The translations under genes were made by a program, and so were the position numbers. The notes under the pieces were generated by a model, which was not told the DNA's origin, did no database searches, and saw only the letters and a list, made by a program, of their open reading frames with translations. A stretch of 64,000 nucleotides of DNA, taken from assembly GCA_014529385.2 (NCBI GenBank), contig CM043968.1, positions 10,241,648 through 10,305,647 on the forward strand. The letters run 5' to 3'. Source of the stretch: Adiantum capillus-veneris (Eukaryota; Streptophyta; Polypodiopsida; Polypodiales; Pteridaceae). This document shows, piece after piece, positions 22,789-33,677 of the stretch. Position 1 is the stretch's first letter. Each line of letters begins with the position of its first letter.

Positions 22789-23328
22789 TTACATTACCCT
22801 TCTAACCCATCTTCTAATAGATATAAGAGGGAAATCCCTAAAGGTCCTAATAGGGTGAAGACAGGATTTATGAGTACTAAGGAAGTTTTCTTCTCCCACA
22901 ATTTTGGCTAACACTCTCATTTTATAAGCAATCTCTGCCATCCTAACAAAGGTAGGACCGCCTTTCATGTAATAATAGTCACTTAGGCCTAACTTAATCC
23001 TAAGTTGTAGTAGCCTAAGGTTCATAAACCATGTTGTTGCGCTGTCAGTGAGAGTGATATGCAGCTGATAGAACTCCCTTTGACCAATGGTAAGATTTAA
23101 TCTATTGACTACCTCCCATTGTAATCGCACTAAGGAAATTGGGAACACAACTATGCTAATGTGAGCATAGAAGTTCTCCTTGTAAGCCCTACTGCACTGT
23201 CTTGCTATGTTGTCCATGACTACATCAAGGACTTCATAGTGTTGTGTAAACATCATGGACAAAACTCGAGGTGCCATGGTTAGCTGATGAACAAACACAC
23301 TTGAAGTCCGGCACAAGAAAGAGTGCAA
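22789..23328 (-). pseudogene. Unknown ORF, candidate gag part of G1
   Basis: A 179-codon ORF contains APRVLSMMFTQHYEVLDVVM, LQWEVVNRLNLTIGQREFYQ and YYYMKGGPTFVRMAEIAYKM. It lies between the primer site (24042-24054) and RT, where gag would be, but I see neither a capsid motif nor a zinc knuckle. A truncated second copy lies at 15855-16012, so the sequence belongs to a repeat family. The call as a gag part rests on position only. Confidence 0.42.
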
Positions 23329-24041
23329 TCAATGACTAAACAAGTAATCAATCCATAACACTACTTGTAAGATTAGTGCTTTGAATGGTCAATTAAATAT
23401 AAAATTTTATTTTTGTTCTTATGGTGATTACTTCACATCTCCTTTTATAAATTTTGTTGGATGTGTTTCTTGCTTTCTTGTTGAACATGGATCAATCTTA
23501 GGGACTTAAGTATTCAAGCTTTGTTAATTAGGCATATAGAGCGTAGGTACAAGCATTGCCAAATGGTCAATAGGCGGCTACCCAATTAGGTTTTCTACTA
23601 GCCTTGAAAGGTCCACTATTAACACTGCCACTCCCAAGGGTCTCTGCTTCTCAGTTCACGGGGTGCAAGATCCATACATCTCTTTACACATTCTAATTAA
23701 CAGTTCCTAGTCTACATCACACCTAACCTTCTAGATTTCATCCTGCAACTTACTAGTCTCAGTGTCTGATTAAGAGTAACAAGTTACATCTCATTACACT
23801 TTCTATTTAATAATTCCTAATCTACATCACACCTAGTCTCCTAGAGTTCATCCTACAACTTACTAGTCTTAGTGAGTGATTAAGAGTGACAAGTTGCATG
23901 TGTAGCAGTTTGAACAATTGATCAATCTCACACTTGACATACAACATGAAATAAAGGAACTCAAACATGTCTTTTCCAAGCAACATGCATTATGCGTGCA
24001 TCCTACCCAGCATTTTCCCCCCCCAAGAAACCCAACATTGG
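23329..24041. other. G1 leader region, no gene seen
   Basis: Noncoding. A segment of about 60 bp (TCATCCTACAACTTACTAGTC with flanks) occurs twice, near 23740 and 23845. The stretch lies between the primer site and the first candidate gag ORF. Confidence 0.4.
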
Positions 24042-24054
24042 GCTATGATACTAG
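24042..24054 (-). other. Degenerate initiator-Met primer site of G1
   Basis: Minus strand TAGTATCATAGCC differs at two positions from the tRNA-iMet site TGGTATCAGAGCC. The preceding CTTAGC is also present before the similar site at 52141-52152. It marks the end of the 5' LTR of G1. Confidence 0.6.
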
Positions 24055-24079
24055 CTAAGAGATCCCCTTCCCAGGGGGT

Positions 24080-24213
<134 letters not shown>

Positions 24214-24699
24214 CATATACACATGCTCAAGATGGTTTCCATATGCTTGGGGTAAGGGTGAAGAAGGAGAAGAGGAGAAGTGAAACACTCTGCAACTCAG
24301 ACCCAAGTTTTTGCATGCTCAAAAAAACCAATAACATTGATTAGATCATGGTATGTACAACGGTTATCATAAAAATGTTATCAACATGAGATGTAGAAAA
24401 TTAATCGGACCTGTGTGGGATCGATCGGTACACTAATCCACCCTCTCCCCTATGGATAGATGGAATCGCTCTTCTTATGAGTGAGCCAGAACACCTACAC
24501 CATGCCTTAAGAAAGAAGAGCGATGGCTAGGCTGCTTTGCCTCAGTTCACACAACACCTGAACTCCAAGGGCTCGACTCTGAAAGGATCCCACGTACCCA
24601 ATGGTGGCAGGGTATCAAGACCTACCACTGAGTTTAGGCAGTCTCACGCACACCTCTTTGGGCACTAAATAGTCACCAAACCAATGCTAAATTTTGCTA

Positions 24700-24915
24700 G
24701 GACTCCCCTTTCCCATACAAGGTAGCCTACATAGCATTACACGGTAACTTTTTCCAGGTCTCCCCTTGCCCATACAAGGTAGCCTGCATAGCTCATATAG
24801 CCAAGACCCAAGATTCCCCTTTCCTATACAAGGTAGCCTGCCCACAATGAAATGTGGTGGGGACCCAGGACTCTCATTGACCATACAAGGTAGCCTGACC
24901 GCAAATGATATGTAA
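24700..24915. repeat. Minisatellite in LTR, four units of 54-57 bp
   Basis: Same unit as at 16551-16700, with starts near 24700, 24757, 24811 and 24868. Each unit carries a CATACAAGGTAGCCT core. Confidence 0.82.
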
Positions 24916-25069
24916 TAAGTTTTATTCCGCCCCACCATGGGAGGTTGTAACCATAATTCAACCAGTCAACAAACAAAGCAATCCACTCAATAAACTAATC
25001 ATACCAAATATGTACATGGTCAAGGTTAGGGTCTCAAGTCTCTAGAGTGAGCCTACCCATTCCTAGAAC

Positions 25070-25347
25070 GAGGGATTTTATATTTGTGTTCACAAACGTG
25101 TAAACACGTGAATAAATTTGGTTATTAACACAATTTTTGTTGTGATCAAACACACATGTTCACACAACACCTGAACTCACTATCAAAAATCTGATCTGCT
25201 AGTAAATCTGCAGGATTTTGGCCGATTATCAGGTCACCTGCAACCTCCAATGTTGAGAACATGCAAGCATGGTAACATGTTAATAACATGTTCACAACTG
25301 TTATTAACAAAAAAAAAAGTTGTAAATACGTAAATATGAAATCCCTA
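25070..25347. mobile_element. hAT-like MITE (278 bp) with 8-bp target duplication
   Basis: The insertion is flanked by CCTAGAAC at 25062-25069 and again at 25348-25355. The sister LTR has a single CCTAGAAC at the matching place (16856-16863) and no insertion. Its ends are inverted repeats: GAGGGATTTTATATTTGTG on the left and, read on the other strand, TAGGGATTTCATATTTACG on the right. Eight-base duplications and TAGGG-type ends are typical of hAT elements. It has no ORF, so it would need a transposase from elsewhere. Confidence 0.85.
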
Positions 25348-26362
25348 CCTAGAACCCAAAACATACTTGGGAGAGCAATAGGGTGCTTAAAGAGAATTAC
25401 GTATTGTAAGAAAAATCAATAGAAGGATCCCTATCATTGCTAGCTATGACCCTCCTATGTATTGGAGTTAAGGTGAATACAAGGTGGTGCCTAATTAGTG
25501 TGAAACTTTACATGTAGGAAAGATGCTATGTGCCAAAATTTTATTAAAAATCCTAATCTCTGAGCAATAATTAAACCTAATAAAAGTGTTTTACATAGGG
25601 CTATCCATGCGTCTTAGAAGCCCATATAGTAGGGCTTTTACCTATTATATGACACCTCTAGGATGCCTTGTGGTCTTATTAATAAAGATTCTTTAATTAG
25701 GTATAAAAATATTATTATTTTTAATTTTCTAGAGAAAATTAACAAATTGATTAATTAGCTTCTAATAAAAAAAATTGGAGGTAATTAGCTCAAGAATTGT
25801 ACATAGGCAATGTAGCCCTTGCTATGGACTACCTCCTCCTAAAAGCTTTTGGTCTTATTCATTACGGTTTAGGAGATATCATGCAATTAGTGACTCAAAG
25901 TTATGACTAATTCTCTGAATCTAATCAAAATTAATACTCCAATAAATCATATATTGATAATTAAGCACTTCTATGGTAATAGGTTGATTGTCTATGGCTT
26001 TGATGCTTGATTAGATGCTATAATTACACTAAATTTTGTCAATTTCTCCTTAATCTCTCTCCTACTACTTCCAAGATTTATTGAAAATCTTGCATGATTA
26101 ATTCTTGATTATTTTGCTTATGGTGCTTGAGGGAATGTTCCAATTCTTGAAGTAGAGTGAGCAATTGAGACTCCTCCTTGCTGCAATTGTTGTAGGGAAT
26201 GGATATGAGCTTGTACTGCTTCCTTGATGGTGTAGGAGATGGAGAAGATAATAATCTAACAATGTATGTTTAATTATGTAATTAGAGAGTAGATTAGCTA
26301 ACTAGTGAGCTTGCTCTTGCTCTAGGTAATCATGTAAGAGAGTATGTGAGCTTGTGCTTTTC

Positions 26363-27579
26363 CAACTCTGGTCAATCCCTGTGGGTTCCTCTCTTCAAGA
26401 GCTCTACAATGATACCCTGAACTTGTGAAATGGACACACCTAGCATACAAAAATCCAATTTTTTTCACTTTCAAGACAGCAACACAAAATATAGTCTAAC
26501 TTGCACAAATCAACTCAAAAGCAACCTAGTTTTCTGGATTATCTCTACTAGTGCATATGCAAGTGTGCAAACAAGAATTTCTTGAATCGGCATCCAAAAT
26601 CTCCAAATACGCACACTTAGCATTCTTTGGTCACTTTATAGTATCAAAGAGTCGTGATATGGTATCAAGATGATCTTTACACTCCTGTGACACACCAAAT
26701 GATTCCTAATCTAATGGTACTCCTAATTATAATCTACGAGTGAATGGGGGGGTGGGTATACACAAGCAAAATCATCAGAACAACAAAAATGTCAAAAACG
26801 CTATCTACTGCAAACTGTTGCTCTACTCAAGTGATCTCCTAACTCCAAGCACGGAGTCAATGCACCAAGTACAAAAACCAACACTTGAGTCTCCTAACCT
26901 ATATGGTAACCAAAAGATAACACTGGTCTCCTTGGTCCACTTGAAAGAGCGGTAAGCCTTGCCGTATCTCCTGCCTAAGGGCGTAAGCAAAAATAACTGT
27001 AACACACGAGAACGGATAAAGAAGAACCTCATTGCGACTCTTCTCATCTAGTGTAAGTCCTATGTCCCTGGCATTGGTGGCAATGTTGGTAGATCACTGC
27101 GATTGGACGATATAGCGAAGCAAGAACTTAAACCAACATTAAAATGTCAATCCGAGGGTGTAGTTGATCTGACTAGTGCATGGAAATGTCAAATGCAATG
27201 TCCTAAATGACAATGCACTGAGGAGGAAGAGTCACGAACAACTAACATGCAAAAACCAATGCAGAAGCTGCAACGTCTCTTGTGCGGATATATCACTCTC
27301 TAATGGTCAAAATGGCATTAAAAAAAGCCTAATCATCATGAAACTTAAGAACTAAGGCCTTAAGATGATGGGAGATGCAAATATGCACTTCAGTCCGACA
27401 CTTCCCTAATGGGGGTGTTAGACCAACCGCACTCACCCCCACATATAACGGACTCCAAATCGGACGATTGAGGGCTTGGAAGGCTTAACTTTAGGTCCTA
27501 GATCCTTTGTCTATGATTGGTTATGCAATATCTACCATACATAACACACAACGAGCAAAATACACTCGAGGCAACCTAG
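26363..27579. other. Stretch before the copia element, no gene seen
   Basis: No credible ORF, LTR end or primer site. The sequence continues on the far side of the copia element at 32697. It was the target DNA of the insertion and is unclassified. Confidence 0.35.
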
Positions 27580-27584
27580 AGCTT

Positions 27585-27863
27585 TGTAGACATGTAGTAG
27601 TGTTAGTGTGTATACGCGCTTCACCAGGGGCACTTTTCTCCCACTGGGTTTTTCCCCCTGGACATCTGGTGTGAAAGGACACCTTATCTCTTAGGGTTTC
27701 ATATAAGCTTTGTAGCTCTGAGTTTGTATACATATTATTATTCCAATACAGAGAGAGAGACTACAGAGATCTCGTACACAAGCTCTGTGTCTTCTCCTTC
27801 TCCATCTTCTTCCTACTCTGAGTTGTTGTCTTCCTTCTGTTTCCTGTTTCATCATCTTCAACA
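27585..27863 (+). mobile_element. 5' LTR of the copia element
   Basis: It starts TGTAGACATG and ends CTTCAACA. A TATA-like GTATACATA near 27728 precedes a pyrimidine-rich segment (CTTCTCCTTCTCC). The three differences from the 3' LTR are C/T near 27662, G/C near 27788 and T/C near 27832. Confidence 0.96.
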
Positions 27864-27865
27864 AT

Positions 27866-27877
27866 TGGTATCAGAGC
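27866..27877 (+). other. Primer binding site, initiator-Met tRNA
   Basis: TGGTATCAGAGC lies two bases after the LTR end. It is the standard primer site of plant copia elements. Confidence 0.96.
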
Positions 27878-28262
27878 AAGGTGATTTCCAGAGCCTCTAC
27901 TTGCGTTTTCGCGTCCGCGCGCGCAATCGCAGTTTTCACGCAGTTTTCGGAAAATTTGTTCGCGGGAGCATCCTCGACGTTCCGGGAGTATTCTGATCAG
28001 GCGACCTGGGGTTTTACCCCCCTTTCGAAGCCGTTCGAGCCCTCAGAATTTCGTTCTGAGCAGCGTAGCAGAAGTTACTTTTCGGAGGCGTTTAGATCAA
28101 GAGGGTGTGCTTTTTGACAGATTTTCTTCAGGTAAACAGTTCTTTTGGGAAGCAGCTTGTCTTAGCTTTGTGCTGAGATTTTGTGTAGAGTTTTGCTTGG
28201 ATTGGAGAGGAGATTTGTGAATCTCTTGGAGGTTCTTTTGCTCTCTTGTGTGCATCTAGAGT

Positions 28263-29285
28263 ATGGCTCAATCTATGGAGAAAGAGATTTTTGGTGCGTT
28301 TACATCCGAAGACAAATTGGATGGTACCAACTATTCTCTTTGGTCTTTTATGGCCAAAAATGTTTTGGTTGGTAAAGGATTGTGGGATTATGTATCTGGA
28401 GATGAAGTTCGTCCAGGTAGCATTGCACCTGCCACGCCTGGTCGTGGTGCAGCTGTTGGTGCAGGACCCTCACAAGTCACTCCAAAGCAAAAGAGATGGG
28501 ATACTAAAGATGCACAGGCTATGGCTGTGATTGCCTTAACCATAAAGAGGACGATCACACCACATATCAGATCTTGCAGAACTTCTGAGGATGCTTGGAA
28601 CACTCTGCAAGCTATGTTTGGAGGAAGAAACGCTGCCAGAATAGAGTTTTTGAAGAAACAACTTGACAAAATACAGATGGACGAAGGTGACGATATTGTT
28701 GAGCATCTTACAAAAATCAGGATCGTAAAGAGCAATTGCTTAGCATTGATGAAGTGATTCCAGAGAAGGACTTGGTTTCCAAAACACTCAATTCACTACC
28801 ACCATCTTATTTGACTTTTCAGACTTCTTTGACTCTGTCTTTGCGAGCTAATCCTGACCCTCTTTATTTTGAAGAGTTAGTGGCTTTGCTATTGCAGGAG
28901 GATCAATCACGTAAGAACAAGTCTTTACAGGTGGATGGTATGGATCATACTCTTGTTGTACAGAACAAAAACAGGGGTAAAGAGAGTGCTCATCACTCCA
29001 AGTCTAGTGCAGGACAATCTTCAGAGAAGTCTAAAGGTGATTCCGACAAGTCCAAGAAGAAAGGTAAATGTCACTACTGCAAGAAACCTGGTCACTACAT
29101 TAGTGAGTGTAAAAAGCGAATTGCTAAAGAAAAGAAGAAAGAGTCAAGTTTGGTTGTTTCAGCTTCTGGTGATTCTTCTACAGCTAAAGAAGAGTCTGCA
29201 AACTTTGTGCAGGATTCTTATGCTTTTGTAGTATGTTCAAATTTTTCTGCTTACAGTGTTGACAAGACACAAATGATTTGGTACT
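28263..29285 (+). pseudogene. Copia gag with zinc knuckle, one frameshift
   Basis: The ATG at 28263 opens a frame of 164 codons beginning MAQSMEKEIFGAFTSEDKLD. The typical copia gag word LDGTNYSLWSFMAK follows, then EDAWNTLQAMFG. A shift near 28710-28730 moves coding to another frame, which continues with DLVSKTLNSLPPSYLTFQ and a Lys/Ser-rich stretch. A canonical zinc knuckle CHYCKKPGHYISEC (CX2CX4HX4C, 29069-29110) ends the domain. The product would be the capsid and RNA-binding protein. One indel breaks it; the rest looks intact. Confidence 0.9.
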
Positions 29286-30464
29286 TTGGTATCAGAGCAT
29301 ATTACTTCAAGGAAGGATTTGTTTTGTTCATTGGATGCAGCTCCAACAGGAAAGAAGGTGACATGTGCAAATAATGCTTCTTATCCAATCAAAGGCGTTG
29401 GTAAGATTTTGATTACCATTTCAGATGGTTCAGATTTATGCTTGCCAGATGTCTTATATGTTCCAGGGATCAAGAAGAATTTGTTGTCTGTATCCTCTCT
29501 TGCAAAAAATGGTCTTCGGGTCATTTTTGAGGATGACAGATGTGTTGTACGAGATCGAGAGAATGGTTATTCTCTTATCACTACAGGTACGCTGGACAAT
29601 GGACTATTTGTGCTAGATCGTTATGAAAAGCAGATTCAGGTATGTATTGCAGAAACAAAGACTCAGGCCATGCAGGATGCTGAGTTGTGGCATGCTAGAT
29701 TTGGGCATGTTGGTTATGGCAGTTTGATGACTTTACAACGTCATAATATGGTGCATGATTTGTCTTTATTGGAGATGCCACCAAGACATGTATGTGAAGG
29801 TTGCGTTCTTGGAAAGATGCACAGATTTGCATTTTCGCAGGATCGTTCAGTTAGAGCGACACGAAAGTTGCAGCTTGTACACAATGATGTATGTGGTCCT
29901 ATGAGGACGCCATCTTTGGGAAACAGCCTTTATTTTGTGACCTTCATTGATGACTTTTCCAGGTTTTGTTGGGTGTATCCACTCAAAGCAAAGTCAGACG
30001 TGTTTGCAGTTTTTCAACATTATGTCGCCATGGTTGAAAATGAAACAGGTTGCAAAGTACAGACTCTTCGTACCGATCGAGGAGGTGAATACATGTCAGG
30101 TGCATTTAAGGATTTTTTGGGAAAGAAAGGCATTAAACACCAATGCACTATGCCATACACACCACAACATAATGGTGTTGCAGAAAGGAAGAACAGGTCT
30201 TTAATGGAGACAGCTAGATGTATGCTCAAGGCTAAGAGTTTGCCTCATAAGCTATGGATGGAGGCAATTGCTTGTGCAGCACATGTTTTGAACAGGTGTC
30301 CTACTCGTGCCTTGAAGACCATTACTGCATATGAAGCTTGGTATGACAAAAAACCTTCAGTCAGTTATCTTCGTGTTTTTGGTTGTCTTGCTTATGCTCA
30401 CATCCCTCAGCAGTTACGTGGGAAGCTTGATGATAAGACAAGATTTTTGAAAGTCGTGATGTAA
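29286..30464 (+). pseudogene. Copia protease remnant and integrase
   Basis: A frame change at about 29285 falls on the protease active site. The expected Asp-Ser/Thr-Gly-Ala is absent, and reading resumes at EHITSRKDLF, so a few bases appear lost. Downstream, the integrase is complete in its key residues: H136-x4-H141 and C170-x2-C173 form the zinc site, with D201 (VHNDVCGP), D264 (LRTDRGGEY) and E300 (NGVAERKNR) as the catalytic triad with 35-residue D-E spacing. The frame ends at 30464 shortly after GKLDDKT. Residues normally linking integrase to the RT region are missing there, consistent with a small deletion plus frameshift. Confidence 0.92.
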
Positions 30465-30490
30465 TTTTTGCAGAAACTACTGCTCAACCT

Positions 30491-32365
30491 ATGGTTGCTT
30501 TTGATGTACCTCATATGCAGACACATGATGTATTTGAAGGTTTGCTTCCTTCTTTTGTGGAGAATCAAGAATCACAACAGGTTGATAATCTTGATCAATC
30601 TTTTGATCAGCATGTGACACCTCATGATGTAGAGGAAATTGTGCGTGAAGAGCAAGAAGTTCTCAAGGAAGAAAGAACCTTGCCTAAATGGGTTCAGAAA
30701 ACTTTGCAGGATAGCAAGTTGGATGCACCGTTGCCACGGAAAACACGTGCTGGTACTACTTTTGGCAGAGAGCAAGTAGATTTGTCTTGCTTTAGTACTC
30801 TTTGTGATGCAGATGAGCCTGATTCATTTGAACAAGCTTTAGAGTGTGTTCAGTGGAAAGATGCTATGCAGCAAGAAATTGATTCTATTCATAAGAATCA
30901 TACATGGGATCTAGTGGACTTGCCTATAGGTAAAAAGCCTATTGGTACAAAGTGGGTTTTTAAGGTAAAAAGGAAACAAGATGGTACTGTTGACAGGTAC
31001 AAAGCAAGGCTTGTGGCAAAAGGCTATGCGCAACAGAAAGGCATAGATTATGATGAAACCTTTGCTCCTACTTCTCGTGCGTCCACAGTTAGATCACTAG
31101 TTGCAATTGCTGCTCATCATGGTTGGAAAGTGCATCAGTTGGATATCAAAACTGCTTTTTTGAATGGTGATTTGCAGGAAGAAGTTTATGTAAGTCAACC
31201 AAGTGGTTTTGTTGTAAAAGGTCAAGAGCAAAAGGTATGTAGATTGCGTAAAGCTTTGTATGGTCTCAAACAGGCTCCAAGAGCATGGTATGAGAAGATA
31301 CATACTTATTTGATTGGCCAGGGATTTCAGAATAGTCCAACAGAAAGTACTTTGTATGTCAAAAAGAGAGATGGAGTTCTCATTATGCTAACACTTTATG
31401 TGGATGATATGCTTCTTACAGGCAATAATGCAAATGAAATTGAAGCGTTTAAAGATGCTTTGAGAAAAACCTTTGAGATGTCTGATCTTGGTTTGCTACA
31501 TTATTACTTGGGTATTCAGTTTGTGCAATCAGAGGATGGCATATACATGTTGCAGGAAAAATATTTGCATAAAATTTTGGACAAGTTTGGTATGCAAAAT
31601 TGTAAGCCAATCTCTACACCCGTAGAAACTGGATCAAAGTTGAGCATGCACGATGCTGGAGAACCTTTTGATGTACATACTTATGCAGCAGCGGTTGGTT
31701 GCTTGATATATTTGGCAGGCAACACTCGTCCAGACATTCAATTTGGGGTTTCACAAGCAAGCAGATTTATGCACAGCCCAGGTATGCATCATTGGCAGGC
31801 TGTGAAGCGCATACTTCGTTACCTTTCAGGTACCCCTAATCTTGCCATGTTCTTTCCAAGGGGGGATATGTATGGAAAGTACAGTTCTATGCAGCTTCTT
31901 GGTTACAGCGATTCAGACTGGGCTGGTGATTTTGACACACGACATTCCACAAGTGGCAATTGTTTTTTCTTGGGAAATGCATGTATATCTTGGCTAAGCA
32001 AGAAGCAACCCACAGTGGCTACATCAACTTGTGAAGCTGAGTACAGGGCAGCTTTCACGGCAACAGTTGATTGTGTATGGATACGCAGGTTATTGGCAGA
32101 TCTTTGTGAGTGTCAACAGGCACCCACTACCATTTTCACTGACAGTCAGAGTGCTATTGCAGTTGCAAGGAATCCAGTATTTCATGCAAGAACAAAGCAC
32201 ATAGAGGTTCACTACCACTATGTCAGGGAAAGGCTACATGCAGGGGAGATCACACTAACTTACTGTCCTACACAGGATAACATTGCAGATCTATTTACGA
32301 AGGCGTTATCACGAGAAAAGTTTGAAGCTTTCCGAAAAGCTTTGGGCTTACTCTCATACACATGA
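30491..32365 (+). CDS. Copia reverse transcriptase and RNase H
   Basis: A 624-codon open frame. RT motifs include WKDAMQQEIDSIHKNHTWDL, RYKARLVAKGYAQ, DYDETFAPTSRASTVR, LDIKTAFLNGDL and the catalytic YVDD at residues 303-306 (31397-31408). RNase H shows LLGYSDSDWAGD (D474/D476), TSTCEAEYRA (E515) and IFTDSQSAI (D551). It ends with HARTKHIEVHYHYVRE and a TGA at 32363-32365, 47 bases before the 3' LTR. It makes the cDNA of the element from its RNA in virus-like particles. Domain and length are normal and no internal stop is present. In a working copy it would be part of one polyprotein, so here it has no proper start; the ATG at 30491 is merely the first one available. Confidence 0.93.
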   Translation: MVAFDVPHMQTHDVFEGLLPSFVENQESQQVDNLDQSFDQHVTPHDVEEIVREEQEVLKEERTLPKWVQKTLQDSKLDAPLPRKTRAGTTFGREQVDLSCFSTLCDADEPDSFEQALECVQWKDAMQQEIDSIHKNHTWDLVDLPIGKKPIGTKWVFKVKRKQDGTVDRYKARLVAKGYAQQKGIDYDETFAPTSRASTVRSLVAIAAHHGWKVHQLDIKTAFLNGDLQEEVYVSQPSGFVVKGQEQKVCRLRKALYGLKQAPRAWYEKIHTYLIGQGFQNSPTESTLYVKKRDGVLIMLTLYVDDMLLTGNNANEIEAFKDALRKTFEMSDLGLLHYYLGIQFVQSEDGIYMLQEKYLHKILDKFGMQNCKPISTPVETGSKLSMHDAGEPFDVHTYAAAVGCLIYLAGNTRPDIQFGVSQASRFMHSPGMHHWQAVKRILRYLSGTPNLAMFFPRGDMYGKYSSMQLLGYSDSDWAGDFDTRHSTSGNCFFLGNACISWLSKKQPTVATSTCEAEYRAAFTATVDCVWIRRLLADLCECQQAPTTIFTDSQSAIAVARNPVFHARTKHIEVHYHYVRERLHAGEITLTYCPTQDNIADLFTKALSREKFEAFRKALGLLSYT

Positions 32366-32402
32366 TGATCTGCTACCTTGTACGGATTCACACTATCACT
32401 AC

Positions 32403-32691
32403 AGGGGGGATTTGTAGACATGTAGTAGTGTTAGTGTGTATACGCGCTTCACCAGGGGCACTTTTCTCCCACTGGGTTTTTCCCCCTGGATATCTGGTGT
32501 GAAAGGACACCTTATCTCTTAGGGTTTCATATAAGCTTTGTAGCTCTGAGTTTGTATACATATTATTATTCCAATACAGAGAGAGAGACTACAGAGATCT
32601 CGTACACAAGCTCTCTGTCTTCTCCTTCTCCATCTTCTTCCTACTCTGAGTTGCTGTCTTCCTTCTGTTTCCTGTTTCATCATCTTCAACA
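32403..32691 (+). mobile_element. Polypurine tract and 3' LTR of the copia element
   Basis: AGGGGGGAT (about 32403-32411) is the polypurine tract; the LTR runs from 32413 to 32691. The LTR is 279 bp, equal in length to the 5' copy, with three substitutions. AGCTT follows directly as target duplication. Confidence 0.95.
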
Positions 32692-32696
32692 AGCTT

Positions 32697-33496
32697 GAAA
32701 TGCTCATTACGTCACAAATACTCACTCACACATGCCACCGTAAGCATGTACATGATGCCAAGAGTGGATAGAAGCAACACAAGAAGCCTCATTGCATTAT
32801 CTTACCCATAGAAACAACCATGAGCATGTAGGCGTAGGCGAGCTCTCTTCATCACAATCTCCAATCTCCAGTCAATAATTACAAGTTATGAGTAAAAAAT
32901 GAGCTTTTGGCTTATATACCTAAGGCAAAAATGGCTCAAACATGTGACAGATTTTAAGGGTCATTTTGCATGCGATGTTAGGCTTATCTTTGACTAGGAT
33001 GATCATTTGTTGTATTTCCTTTCTCATGTATATGATTGATGGTGAGTCCTTCGGCTCTCCGAATACAGGGTAATTAAGCCAGTGAGGGTGATCTACCAAA
33101 ACATGTTCAAAATCCTCCCATATCCGCCTTTGGAGGATGGGACAGTAATTGGGATCTATTTGGATATGCAATGGCGTAAAGGAGTTGAAAATGGTGCTCT
33201 ACTTGTTCTTGGCAATAAATTCCTCTTTCCAAGCTGGCCTCATGCTCTTGACGCTCTGTGTATTCTAGGTTGTCAAATCCAAATTGCAATACATTCCATC
33301 TTTATCTGACAATAATATTGGCATCAACTTCTTTTTTTCCTCCAGGGATTCCCATTTGAGAATTGGATATGGAAGCAAAAGCTCCTAGAGTACTTCCTTG
33401 ACTCTTTCCAGCATGAAAAATTTGAGCAAATCCGATGAAATTAAATGTTTCTCAAATAGTGCATTCTTTGCCATTACATTAGGAAAAATATGAACC
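32697..33496 (-). other. Target DNA right of copia, possible decayed coding on minus
   Basis: The only protein-like piece is a minus-strand ORF at 32920-33171 containing RRIWEDFEHVLVDHPHWLNY and EPKDSPSIIYMRKEIQQMI. A second frame further upstream (33107-33289) may be its continuation after a frameshift. No family is recognised. The remainder is noncoding. Confidence 0.3.
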
Positions 33497-33660
33497 CTCT
33501 AGGGGCCCTTTGGGATTAAGGTTAATTAGAGGTCAGCCAATAGGAAGAGGGTGGTGGACACACTCTATACCCTCAAAAAAAGTAGGGGGACAAGGTAGCC
33601 TTACACCTCTTAATTGTCTCTTACCTAGTGAGAAGGTAAGGGAGGTAGCTAGGGGAAAGA

Positions 33661-33677
33661 GGGGGGGGGGGGGGGGG
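33661..33677. repeat. Poly-G tract, 17 nt
   Basis: A second G run, preceded by GGGGAAAGA and followed by ACCACTTTG. The word after the run is close to the ACCACAATG that follows the 40-G tract at 18242-18281. Confidence 0.95.

Larger units (their letters stand above)
27585..32691 (+). mobile_element. Complete Ty1/copia insertion (5107 bp)
   Basis: Two 279-bp LTRs beginning TG and ending CA enclose an initiator-Met primer site, gag, protease remnant, integrase, RT, RNase H and a polypurine tract, in the copia order. AGCTT flanks both sides (27580-27584 and 32692-32696) as a perfect 5-bp target duplication. The LTRs differ at three positions (about 1.1%), so the insertion is recent on an evolutionary scale. 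The coding region is nevertheless broken at three places, so this copy probably moved with proteins supplied by another copy, or the breaks came after insertion. Confidence 0.97.
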
